64,000 bases of DNA from Coniochaeta sp. PMI_546 (Eukaryota > Ascomycota > Sordariomycetes > Coniochaetales > Coniochaetaceae), in the NCBI GenBank assembly GCA_021432605.1, contig MU271143.1, positions 1,187,277 through 1,251,276 on the forward strand, given 5' to 3'. Made by a program: the position numbers and the translations under genes. The stretch's first letter is position 1. Each line of letters begins with the position of its first letter. Under the pieces are notes generated by a model. The model ran no database searches. It was not told where the DNA came from and saw nothing but the letters and a program-made list of their open reading frames with translations. Of this stretch, positions 22,977 to 35,100 are shown piece after piece.

Positions 22977-24193
22977 ATGTCTCCCCCCTCAGAATGTAAA
23001 GCCATAACCATCCGCAAGATCGGCCTCGCCGAGATAACCACCGTCCCCATCCCAAAGTTACGCGACGACTACATCCTCGTGCGCACCCTCGCCGTAGCCC
23101 TGAACCCGACAGACTACAAGGGCATCGACGGCAAGTTCGGCGGCGACGAGTCCAGCCTGGTCGGCTGCCGTCCGGGCTGCGACTACGTCGGCATCGTCGA
23201 GGAGGTCGGCTCGGCCGTGACCAAGTCCTTCAAGAAGGGGGACCGGATCGCGGGCGTCGCCCACGGCTGTAACCAGGGCGTGCCCGAGGACGGTGCCTTT
23301 GCGGAGTGGATCGTGGTCAAGGGCGATCTGGCGATCCTGGTGCCGGAGAACGTCGAGGATGTGGAGGCTGCTACGCTGGGGATTGGGATTACCACTGTTG
23401 TGAGTTTTTTTACCTCGTTATTTTCATTGCATGGAAGGAAAGAAGCAAAAGGCCTGGGTTTGGGGGAGGGGGGGTGTGATGTGTTTGGGAAAATGGCGGG
23501 ATTAACGAAAAGACGCAGGGCCAAGGTCTCTACCAAGCGCTGAAACTCCCGCTGCCCACCGAGCCGTCACCGACGCCTATACCCATCTTGATCTACGGCG
23601 GTAGCACAGCAACCGGCATCCTCGGCATCCAGTTCGCCAAGGCCTCCGGCTGCAAGGTCATAACGACCTGCTCGCCGCGAAACTTCGACTATGTCAGGTC
23701 GTTGGGCGCGGACGCGGTGATCGACTACACGCAGTTCTCCTCGCCGGACGCCTTCGGCGCCCGCGTCAGGGAAGAGCTCGGCGGCGGCGACGACCTGACC
23801 CTCGCGTGGGACTGCGTCGGCTCTGAAGACTCGGCTAGACTCTGCGTGAGCGCCATGAGCAGGGAGAAGGGCGGGCAGTACAGGAGCCTGCTCGGGGTGG
23901 ACGACAAGGTCGTCAAGGCGGTCAACCCAAAGGTCCAAGGGGGCGTGACGCTGGCGTACTTTATCTTTGGGGAGGAGTTCAAGAAGTGGGGTCCCTTCCC
24001 GGCTAAGCCAGAGGACTTCGAGTTTGGGAAGATGTTTTGGGAGATGACGAGGGGGTTGTTGGCTGAGGGGAAGATCAAGGCTGCGCGACAGGATGTCAAT
24101 AGGGGTGGCAAGGGACTGGAAGGGGTGCTGAAGGGATTGCAGGAGATGAGGGAGGAGAAGGTTAGTGGTGTCAAGTTGGTTTATACTCTGTGA
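22977..24193 (+). CDS. Zinc-independent MDR oxidoreductase, trans-enoyl-reductase-like
   Basis: Medium-chain dehydrogenase/reductase of the quinone-oxidoreductase/enoyl-reductase group. Relatives include ToxD-like enzymes and stand-alone enoyl reductases that serve fungal polyketide synthases. Two exons, 22977-23399 and 23519-24193, give 365 residues. The N-terminal GroES-like domain holds LNPTDYKGIDG and GCDYVGIVEEVG. The spliced junction TTV|GQGLYQAL precedes the NADPH-binding motif IYGGSTATGILGIQFAK (about 166-182), then SPRNFDYVRSLGADAVIDY. Structural and catalytic zinc ligands of alcohol dehydrogenases are missing, as expected for this branch. The intron (119 nt, GTGAGT...GCAG) is the longest of the metabolic genes here. 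No polyketide synthase or other cluster gene is nearby, so the substrate is unknown. The start opens the canonical fold directly. Confidence 0.88.
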
Positions 24194-24731
24194 GAGGAGT
24201 GAAGGGGCATTTTGAGTCGATCGAAGCCACTGGGGGGGAATCCGACGTAGATAATCTTGTAGCTGGCTTCGTTCGTGACTATGGTTCGGGGTGCAGTCGA
24301 GGATATAAGGTGAAGTTGCGGCGGTTGGGCGCGTGATGGCAACATTCATGATGAAGTCGTGCCAAGGAGCGAACTGCAAACTTGTTAATACTCTTTCTCG
24401 GGGTGTGGTCCCGTTTGCTCTTGACCATATAAGGCGATTTCAAGGCTGACATATCAGGTAATTGTCCCGGTGTTATACGTTCCATGACGTGGCAATAGAG
24501 ACAAGCGCTTTGCTGGCTTCTCATTCGAAGTGTCACTCGTTCGACGTCATCTAACGAGGTATATACATGATTGCAGTAAATATAGTACCCATCCTGTGAT
24601 TTCTCCGGGACAAATCTCGAGTGCTCAATGATGAATCGTCACATTGTAAGCACAGAGAATAAAGAATCCTCAACGCCTGGAACTCCACCCATGCCGCTCA
24701 GTGATGACAGTCAGCATGAGGTGACACAGCC
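24194..24731. other. Convergent 3' intergenic region
   Basis: Separates the stop codons of two convergent genes; both 3' UTRs must lie here. Nothing else is recognised. Confidence 0.55.
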
Positions 24732-25316
24732 TCACACATAGAAATCACCCTTCTTCATCATCTCCGTCTTGGCAGACACCTCATCTATAACGCGTTGCAG
24801 GATCTCTCGATGGGCCGACGCGAAACTGTGCGTAACGAATGGCTTGACCAGAGTACCGCACTCTATCACCGCCAGCTCGACGAGCTCCCACTCGTAAGGC
24901 CCGACGTCACGCCCTTTGGTCGCCTCCTTCTCCCCAGGTCCTAATGGCACCTCGCCTTTCCGCCGTACCTCGTAGCTACTCCTGACAGTGACGCCGCCCG
25001 AAGCATCGGCGCGACATCGCGTGCCGGCGGTGAAGCTCTGGAACACACAAGGTATGACCACGACCTTGCTTGCAACGCCTGGGATGATGGGGACGCGGTC
25101 GTGTACTACGTATGCTTGTAGCTTGAGGCCGTCGGCCCGGAAGAAGGGGTCGTCGACGAGGTCTTGTAGTGGAACCGCCCGTCGCTCGTACTTAACTAGA
25201 TACGGGTTCGCGGTGATGAGCGGTTCATAAGTGTGTAGGGCCGAGAGTACTGCTGTTGGTTGGAGATGTGGTGGGATAGGCACACGGGTTGTTATCTGGA
25301 CTAGTTGAGGGGCCAT
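24732..25316 (-). CDS. Conserved fungal protein, DUF7053-like
   Basis: Intronless, 194 residues. The layout resembles small fungal proteins of the DUF7053 group, which share a START/Bet v1-like length and pattern: an N-terminal strand and helix (QITTRVPIPPHLQPTAVLSALHTYEP), a middle stretch with VHDRVPIIPG, and a C-terminal helix (FVTHSFASAHREILQRVIDEV). The assignment is from memory of the family and is tentative. There is no signal peptide or membrane segment, so it is probably cytosolic. No biochemical role can be given. The gene is convergent with the enoyl-reductase-like gene. The start at 25316 is the only ATG that opens the conserved N-terminus. Confidence 0.72.
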   Translation of the reverse strand: MAPQLVQITTRVPIPPHLQPTAVLSALHTYEPLITANPYLVKYERRAVPLQDLVDDPFFRADGLKLQAYVVHDRVPIIPGVASKVVVIPCVFQSFTAGTRCRADASGGVTVRSSYEVRRKGEVPLGPGEKEATKGRDVGPYEWELVELAVIECGTLVKPFVTHSFASAHREILQRVIDEVSAKTEMMKKGDFYV

Positions 25317-28300
25317 TGTGAGTGTGAAGTCATCCGTCAGGATGCCAATTCTTGGCTGGCGTGTATTTTTTTTGGTTTAGATCTCAGGTGGATGGATTGC
25401 TAAATGCTATCTGTGGTACCGAGGGGTCGTAGCACGATGGGAAAGGCAATGCAATGACGTCTAGAAGATGCGCCAAGGAGAAGGTGGCTGTCGTGAGTTA
25501 TATGTTAAAGTGTAAGCGACGAGCTGAATCCTTCAGCTCATTGGAATCGGAAATTTAGTTGTGAAGGATACGCTCGAATCTGACGCCTACTTAGGTAATT
25601 GGTCTTGGTGAGGATGCGCGAATGGTGAGATCAGGGGTGCAAAACCGTCATTTTTGTTTGACAATTTCTCATTGCTGCGGCCGCCGTTGGGTGGCGCGGA
25701 AAGGACAAACGTCCCAAACAATCCCGTCACGCTGCCGCACTGGAGAGTTGGTGATTTGGCAGCTGACAGGAGTCGGTGTTTGGGGCTGAGGATGGTGCTG
25801 ACTGGTCCTGAACGACCCAAACCACTCAACAGAGTGTCGTACCGGCACGATCCAAGGAACATCTGAGACCTTCCTCTCACATGCTGGATCTGTCCGCGAT
25901 CCAGGGGTTCATCAGCACTTTACTGAGGAGCGCAGCAGGTCGCTGCAGGGACAAGATTGAAACATCTGACAATCAGTGAAATACCGAGTTTCTCCAATGG
26001 CAAATGGACTCTCTGGGATTTGAAACTGTCTACTGAATGTGCGATCTGGTTGGTGCATGGCCTTTAGTCCAAAGTTCAATCACGTGGGAGGTTAACCTCT
26101 TGTGTCCAGTGACCACGTGCTCAGTGCCTGTAAGCAGCGGAGGGCGGCGTAACTTACGGAGTGATGAGAAGAACTGATGGGCAGGCGCGAGGTGAAATTC
26201 AGAAGGTTTCCCGTCAAGCTCATGATTACATCACAGGACCGTGCGACACTGGCTGTAGCACTGATCATGATGAAGCGACAAGAACAAAGAATGGGACCTG
26301 GCGCCAGTTCCGGTGACTAACAGTGTCGACCTGATGTCAATCCATCAATCCAGCATCAACGCTCGGAAAAGATACGACAAGCCAAATCACTTCTCACAGC
26401 TTGGGCTTTACCGTCTCGAAGTGATCAGCGCCAACGCGGGTCAGCCCGAGGTCCATTCCTATCGCCTGAACCCGAGGCCGGTGGTCCTTCCCGATATGTG
26501 GAGACACGCGGCGATGGTTGCGACGCTCAAGAGGAAGCCGGGGCAAAAGTGGTGATATTCAAAACGTGGCATCTCTGGTAAACCACAGAGCAACCTAACC
26601 TGCCGGGTGAAAATTCTGCGCGTCTCATCCCTCTTTTTCAATTCTTATTCTGCCAGTCAACAGTGCTCCTCGCCGGCAGCCTGTTAAGACGTTCTGGCGG
26701 TGAAGAAGCAGAGACATGCCAGCGATTCCGGATTTGGAAATAGTCGGCTGGTGGGTGCAGCGGCGGGGCCCACAATCACCCGCGAAACCTGGCGGGCCGA
26801 GACGGCGTGACAAGGCGGCGGCGGGCTTTGCGACGGCGTGGATGTTCTACTGTGTACTGTGGTATTTCGATGGGTCTCGCCTTTGCTCCGTCACTGGGCA
26901 GCAATGTTTAGTGTACTGTGGTATACAGGTGGATGCGCTGAAATTACATGCTGCGAATGCGCTGCATCTTTGCTGCAGGCCCTCCATCGTGCAGAAACGC
27001 CTGTCAATGTGTAGGGCTCACGGCGCCTCTCCAGGGCTTTCGATCCATGTACCAGCGGGTGGGTAAGGTAACCAAAACCTTGCTAGAGGCGCATCGCTGC
27101 CCAGCATGCAATGTATCGCTACCTATCGAGTCAAGCCGCACCGAGATTCATTTGCTGCCAGCCTCCGAGAACTTCAGAGACCCATTTCCACAGTCTCGGT
27201 CAACAAAGACAGTCTTTCTAATTGGTACGAGAGTACGTAAAAGAAGTCCATCAACCCGACACGCGAGTCGAGACTGTGGGAAAACGGCGCGGATATTGCG
27301 CACTGTATGACGGAGATTGTGCAGACCCCAGTCCTGTTCCATGTCCTCTCACTGCACTAACAAAAGGGTCACAGGCGATCAGGGCGATTGAAAGAGAAAC
27401 AGGCTGAGAGCCGGATAAGGGCAGGAGCCGGGGGGTCTGATACACATGCACACAAACAGGTAAAAAAAAAACCCCCCTCATCCCGCTGACCGGCAAGGTG
27501 AGAAAAAAAGGAGGGGTGGCTGTTGGCCGCGAAGTGATGTCGATATCACATCTTGCCCGGCGTGCACACCATTCCATCACCACATATCTGCCCTGGTGTT
27601 GAGACAATAAGGGGTCAGCAGGCTGAACTGCACTGTCTAGAACCGGCTTTCGGGAGAAATTAGCGCCAGCAGCAGCAGCAAAGATGGTGTGGACACTGTG
27701 GGAGCGAACTCCCGTCGCATGCATGAGAGGAATCCAGGGAGGAAAAAGCCGTGTACCGCAATCCGGTCCATTTTCAGTCACTCGACGGCAACCCTTTCAC
27801 GAGCAAGACGCCGAGGACAAGCCGCATCTCGGTAAGGCTACTGTCGCTTGATACGGATCAAGGAGAAAATACGAATCCCTGAGTCGCAGAGATGACAACA
27901 GAACCCGTACCTGCGCTTCTCTGGTGATACCATCACGGTCGCCAGGTCAAGCGTAGTGTAGAGCACCCGTCAGAACGGAGACCCATCAGGATCGCAGGCG
28001 GAGGACAGCCAGGGCGCGGGCTGTTTGAGTTGGGTGTGCAACCAGAAGGACTGGGAGATGTGTGGGCCGTCTCCTCACTGGCCCGCTGGAGGGTCGAACG
28101 AGGGAACGTAATGGGAACTATCATCTGCGATTGCTCCAATGACGTTGCGAACCAGCCCTTCCAAAACAGCGACTTCAATGCATTCACTGTTTGTTCGGCA
28201 CACTTGTCACTCGCTGCGTCCCTTGACCGGGACATATACCTCGTCTTCTCCTGCCATACTACACGTGTACATATTCGTTTGCCATAGCGAGTATAACAGA

Positions 28301-29118
28301 ATATGTCTTAACGGAAGACAAAAGCAAGAAGAGGAACGGATGTGGTCCTACTTTATCGTCGAATCCTCAGATCTTCCTTATCGATTGTGCGCCTTAATTG
28401 CCGTGACAGGGGGTTGTGTCCGGTCACCAGAGCGAGCTCGTGCCAGTCAACTGTACTTCCCTTGCATGACTGCCTCATCTGATTTTCCTGTTTCTCCCTT
28501 CAGGCTGACCCTTTCATCCGTTTGGTCTTGCTTTACCGTGGCCTGGCCTTTTTCTCCTTCTGGACCCTACTGCTGCAACTAGGTACCCGTGGTCGATACC
28601 TTTGCCCCGTCACGACGTGCAGCTCTCGTGTCTGCAGACATAAGGTGCAATCGTGCACCTCAACAAATTACCATCGCGGCGGTGTGTGGTTGCACAGCAC
28701 ACGCTGAATCGAAACCACCAATCCTGTCCTCTACACCCGCGAAACCGCAGATCTACGTCGACAATTGGCTCGCAAAGCAAAGCTATTCTTTCCCCTGCCG
28801 ACAAATCCCATTGCACGGAGAGATTCCTACATCGCGAAAAAAATAATAATAGGGGACTCCTGCTGTCTTTTACAGTCGTTTTCTTAGTCTCGTACATCCC
28901 TCCAAACTCGAGCGATAAGACCCAGTTCCACTTCAGCCTTGCATCACGCATCGTCTGTAGGGATATATTGCGACTTCCTGCAGTAATCTGCTTACCTATC
29001 CCTTCGGTCTACCGAGTATTACAACTCCTCAAACAGCTGGAATTCCTTCTCCGGACATCCTTCCACATGAGTTGGACACCCGATCATCGTCAGAGCGTCA
29101 ATCCTTCAGACAATCAGG
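25317..29118. other. 3.8-kb intergenic region
   Basis: No supported gene. A 14-bp direct repeat, GTGTACTGTGGTAT, occurs at 26852-26865 and 26911-26924. An A10-C6 homopolymer junction is at 27462-27477. The part from about 28100 is probably the promoter and leader of the Trp-Gly repeat gene; a 51-codon frame starting MSWTPDHRQS (29067-29222) may be its first exon or an upstream ORF. Confidence 0.45.
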
Positions 29119-32100
29119 ATGGCCGCCACCGAGGTTCAGGAGTTCCGCGAGAGCTGGACACAAGGCCCTGTATCTGGCTTGCGAACGATCCCGCATTTGA
29201 CGAGGACGACTGGCTGGGATGAAGAACGACGAACGCGGAGGGACAATGTCCTCAGATGGAGACTATCACTGGTGGCGCATGCGTGGGTTGAGTTGCGCAT
29301 ACAGCAAGCGGTAAGCGTTACCATCACACTTCTCAAACTCAACCGGAATCCACGCGGCTCGGTCTTCTTCCCACCTGCGGCAGACTCGCCTTGTCAATCG
29401 CTGGGACCTGAAATGAAGATGTGCTATCGTTCATGGCTTTTTTTTTTTTTTCGTTTGCTGATCCGCTGTGCAGAAATCCGAATTTGCGAAACCGCGAAGA
29501 CCACTTATTGTGCCCGATGTACAGCCCAAGACTCGGCCCGGCCGTCCCACACTTACGCCGTCACTAGCGGACCCCGACCCCGAGTTGCCGTTGTCCATAC
29601 CCCACGATCCCACAGAGAGCGGCGCGTTCGCGCAGAGCCGTGTTCCTACTTCGGACGGCTCCTGCGTAAATGCGCCTTCCTCGCCGAGAGACTCCGAGCA
29701 GCGCAGGAGACAAGACGATGACCTGTTGGCAGGGCCACAGGCAGCCGTCAATGTCGACTTCGCAAGCGAAGAGGGCTTCTACCAGGCTGCCAAAAAGAAG
29801 AAGGCGGCGCAGAAAGCGGCTGCAAAAATGAAGTGGGACGACGACGACGACGGGACGAAGAAAGACGGTGGCGACGGAGGAGATGGCGACGGCAATAACG
29901 GTGGCGGCGATACCGGAGGTGGTGATGCGGGCGGCGCCGGTGACGGTGGTAACGGCAACGGCGACGAGAAGAAAGACGACGAGAAGAAGGACGAGCCAGA
30001 GGCGAATCCGGACGACGAATGGGGAGATTTCGCGCCCGTAAGCACGAAGAAGAAGAAGGGTAAGAAGGGTGCAGTCGCTGCCGCAGCCCCTGATCCCCCG
30101 CCGTCTGATGACAAGAAAGATTCGGCCTTCGGGTTGCCCAGCATACCCGCATCTGGGTTCGATGCCTTCCACGAGATTAAATTGGACGAGTCAGCACCCA
30201 ACCTCGATCTGGACTTCGGTGGCGGCAAGTCGGATACCAAAGCATCTTTCGGGGCCTGGGGTTCCAGCTGGAACACTGGCAATACCTGGAGTTTCTCGGG
30301 CACGACTGACAGTGCAACAGATTCCAAGACCAAAGAGGAGCCCAAGGACGAGGCCGTAGACGCGAATCCGTGGAGTATCAACAGACCGAAGCCCAAAAAG
30401 AAGGGCAAGACGACCTTTTCTTTTGGTGCATTCGACGAGGCCGAGGAGAATAACGAAGAGCCAACCATTGTCGAGGAAGAGAAATCGGAGGAGAAGAAAG
30501 ATGAGACCGACGACTTCAGCTGGGGCGTTTCCACCAGCAAGAAGGATAAGAAGAAGAAGAAGGCTTCCATGTGGGACCCTGATCCGGTGAAGGAAGAACC
30601 CGAGCCTGAGCCCGAACCCGCCAAGGAACCGGAGCCGGAACCTGAGAAGAAGGACGAAGACGACATGTGGGGCTTCTCGACCTCGAAGAAGGACAAAAAG
30701 AAGAAGAAGGGCAAGAGCGCTGCCATCACCTTTGAACCTGAGCCGTCTAAGGATCCCGAACCGGAGCCGGAGCCAGCTGCTGAACCAGAGGCCAAGAAAG
30801 AAGAGGAAGACACATGGGACACCTGGGGTACCGGCAAGAAAAACAAGAAGAAGAAGGACGCCTTTTCCTTCATGGTCGAAGACACGCCTGCCGAGGAGAA
30901 ACCTGCCGAACCCGAGTCGGAGAAGGCAGCAGATGCCGACGATGGCTTCTCCTGGGGCGTCTCATCCAAGAAGGACAAGAAGAAGAAAGGTAAGAACGCC
31001 ATCATCGAGGAGCCGCCCAAGGAACCAGAGCCACCAGCCGCCCCGGAGCCTGAAACCGAAGCCAAGCCCGAAGAGGACAAGAAGGAAGAAGACGACTTCT
31101 GGTCTACGTTCGGCTCAGGCAAGAAGGACAAGAAGAAGAAAAAGGGCGCCGCTGCTGCCATTGTCGAGGAGCCTCCGGCGCCTGTCGAGGAGAAGGCATC
31201 CCTTGACGATGACTTCGGGGTCTTTGGTGCGAAGAAGAACCGCAAGAAGAGTGCTATTGAGGAAGTCGTTGAGACTCCTGCCGTTGAAGATGTGAAAAAG
31301 ACCGAAGACCCTGTTGACGACTTCGGCTGGGGTACAACGACCAGCAAAAAGGATAAGAAGAAGAAAGGCAAAAGCACTTTTTCTTGGGACGCGGAGCCTG
31401 TCAAGGAACCTTCGCCCGAACCAGAACCGGAGCCTGCTGCGGAGGAGAAGAAAGACGTCGCAGACGACTTCGGTTGGGGCGCACCCACCAGCAAAAAGGA
31501 CAAGAAGAAAAAGAAGGCTTCTATCTGGGACGAACCGGTCAAGGAGCCTGAGCCTGAGCCTGAGCCTGAGCCGGAAGCTGAACCTGAGAAGAAGGAAGAG
31601 GAATCCAACGACTGGTCCTTTGGCTGGGGTGCTGCTGGAAAGAAAGACAAGAAAAAGAAGGGCAAGAATGCACTTCCTGAACCGGAGCCTCCGAAAGAAC
31701 CAGAACCCGAACCGGAACCAGAGCCGCCAAAAGAGGATCTAAAGCAGGATGACGACATCTGGGGTTTCAGTACCTCAAAGAAAGACAAGAAGAAGAAGAA
31801 GGGCAAATTGCTGGAACCCGAGCCGGAGCCGGAGCCGGTCAAGGAGCCAGAACCCGAACCAGAGCCAGAACCTGCGAAAGCAGAAGAAAAGGATGACTGG
31901 TCGGCGTGGCCCACGTCCAGCGGCAAGAAGGACAAGAAGAAGAAGAAGGGTTTCAGCTGGGATGAACCAGAGCCTGAACCGCCAAAGGAGCCGGAGCCTG
32001 AACCGGAACCCGAGCCGCCCGCCGAGCCAGAGAAAAAGGACGACGACATCTGGGGCTTCAGTACTTCGAAGAAGGACAAAAAGAAGAAGGGCAAGAATAA

Positions 32101-35100
32101 AGATCCTGAACCGGAGCCGGAGCCCGAACCTGTTAAGGATCCTGAGCCCGAACCAGAGCCGGAGAAGAAGGACGATGACATCTGGGGATTTAGCACTTCT
32201 AAGAAAGACAAGAAGAAGAAGGGCAAGAACAAGGAGCCAGAGCCAGAGCCGGAACCCGTCAAGGAGCCGGAGCCGGAGCCGGAACCAGAGAAGAAAGAGG
32301 ACGATGACTTCTGGGGCTCCTTCGGCACTTCCAAGAAGGACAAGAAGAAGAGCCGTAAGAGTAAGGACCCCGAGCCAGAACCCGAACTGGTAAAGGAACC
32401 GGAACCGGAACCGGAGCCTGAGAAGAAGGAAGAGGACGACATGTGGGGCTTCGCAACTACCAAGAAGGACAAGAAGAAGAAGGGCAAGAACAAGGACCCC
32501 GAGCCTGAGCCTGAGCCCATCAAGGAGCCGGAACCTGAACCTGCGCCTGAGCCCGAACCAGAGACAAAGGTCGAGGACGACATCTGGGGCTTTGCCGCGA
32601 CCAAGAAAGACAAGAAGAAGAAGGGTAAGACCGCCGACCCCGAGCCGGTCCCAGAGCCGGCACCGGTTGAGGAAAACAAGGAGGAGGATGATATGTGGGG
32701 CTTCTCGACATCCAAGAAGGACAAGAAGAAGAAGAAGGGTGTCGTCGAAGAGGTCAAACCAGAAGAGCCGCCAGCACCCGAGCCCGAGCCAGAGAAGGCG
32801 GCCGAGGACGACATTTGGGGCTTCTCAACTTCCAAGAAAGACAAGAAGAAGAAAGGCAAGAATGCGGATCCAGAACCTGAGCCTGAGCCGGTCAAGGAGG
32901 CAGCTGATGATGATTGGGCGAATTGGGGCCAGAAGACGGACAAGAAGAAGAGCAAGAAGACGTCAGACGCCCTGATCGACTTGGATAAGCCTGAGGACGG
33001 CGGTGGCTCCAAGGCTCTCAACGATGACTTCTTCACCTCTTGGAGCACTGGTGACAAGAAGAGCAAGACTGAGCTGGAGTCTGTGAAACCAGACACGATC
33101 GAGGAACCTGACACATGGGGTCTTACGTCGTCTTCCAAAAAGAAGAAGTCCAAGGCCAGCGCCAAGAACAATGTCCCCGTTGAGGTTGTCGAGGAGACCA
33201 ATGTCGTATCCGTTATGCCGGACTCGTTCGAGGAGACCAAGGACGAGAAGGCTGACGACGACTGGGCCAATTGGGGATCAAGCTCCAAGAAGAAGAAGGG
33301 TAAGTCGAAAGACGCGATCCCACCACCGCCGCCGCCTGCGCCGACGCCCCCACTGGATGAGGCGGATGCTGAAAACGACATAGAGAAAAATGTCTGGGAT
33401 GACGAGCCATCCCTGACTCTGACCAAAACCAAGTCCCAGGACAAGAAGGAGAAGGAGGAGGCAGAGGAGCAAGCTCGCAAAGACGCCGAGGCTGCCGAGA
33501 TCGCCAAGGAGGAGGACGAACTCGCGGCTTTGAAGGCCAAGAAGGCTAAGAAGGGCAAGCTCCTCAAAAAGGACCAGGCAGAATTCGACCGTCTGACCAA
33601 GAACGCCAACCGCCGCACGGAGGAAAAAGCGGCCAAAGAAGCTGAGGAAGAGGCCGCACGCCAAGCTGCAGCGGAGGCAGAGGAGCAGGAGCGACTCGCG
33701 AAAGAAGCTGAAGAAAAGGCACGTCTAGAGGCAGAGGAGCAGGCGCGGAAGGATGCTGAGGCTGCCGAGGTCGCCAAGGAAGAAGAGCAGCTCGCTGCGT
33801 TGAACGTGAAGAAGGCAAAACGGGGAACAAAGGGGCTTCTCAAGAAGGATCAGGCAGAGTACGACCGTCTTACCGGGAATGCCAACCGCCGCGCGGACGA
33901 GAAGGCCGCCAAAGAGGCTGAAGAGAACGCTGCCAAAGAAGCCGCCGATGCTGCGGCCAAAGAAGCCGAAGAGCAAGCTGAACCCGCCTCCGACAAGAAG
34001 TCGAAGAAGAAGTCCAAGTCCAAGTCGAAGGAACCGGAGCCGGAGCCGGATCAAGACCTCCTGGACGATGACCTCGACAAGGATCTCGACCTGACGGCCG
34101 AACAGGTGGAGGAGCTGCTCGCCGATCCCCCCAAAGACTCCACAAAGGACGAAGCCAAGGACGACCCATTCAGTTTCTGGGGTGCAGGAAAGAAAACCAC
34201 TGCTAAGCCCAAAGCGGGAAAGCTCGCCTCGTCCGTGCCTGACGCTAGCGCGAGTAAATCTAAATCCAGTGGGTCGGGAGAGATTAGATCGGCTGAGTCA
34301 TCCAAGGGTACTGGCATTCTAGAAGCCACCATTGCTGGCGCGGCCGCTGGCGCGCTCCTGACCGAGGTGTGGAAGGACACGAGTCCTAATGCTGCCTCTT
34401 CCAAATCAATGAAGGCGCGGAAACCCGTCGGAGGTAAGATTGCTGACCGACTTAAAGCCTTCGGTGAGTCAGTCGACGAGGACGCTGCACTTCCTCCTGC
34501 ACCACCACCTCCGCCACCTCCCCCTGCCGCGCCAGTTGCGCCACCCAAGGAGGATAAGAAGAAGAGCTCCAAAAAGTCAAAGGGAATCGTCATCGTCGAG
34601 GAAAATCCCCGGAGCACCAAGTCAGATCTTCCCGGCAGCTTCCCCGAAGATGAGGACGAGAACGAGATAGTGGAAATCATCGACATGGCTCCTCCCAAAT
34701 CCAGCAAGAAGAGCAAGAAGGCCTCTTCGTTTTCGAAGATCGTCGATGCACCCGCTCCACCACCTCCTCCTCCGCCCTTCGTCCCCATGCCTCCGACTGA
34801 TGGCCCACCAACACCTCCGCCGGAGCCGAAGTCCTCCAAGAAAGAGCGGCCCAAGATAAACCGTGAGGGCTCATCATGGGGCGCGTGGACGGCTACGCCG
34901 AGCAAAGACGAGAAGAAAGCCTCCTCCAAGCCCAAGAGCAAAGAGAAGGAGAGAGAGAAAGAGTCTAGCTCCAAGAGGAAGAAGTCGGCCGACAAGGAAG
35001 ACAAGTCGTCCTCGAAGGGTTCAACGTCGGATAAGGCGGAGCGCTCGGAGCGTTCCAAGAGTACACCGAAGCCACCTAGAACACCGAGCGTCTTTACAAG

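Noticed and set aside
29779-33843. A 1354-codon open frame antisense to the Trp-Gly repeat gene
   Set aside because: It arises because Lys/Glu/Pro codon runs (AAG, GAG, CCx) have no stops on the opposite strand; its product is only Phe/Leu/Ser/Gly repeats. The sense strand has the ordered modules and splice signals.
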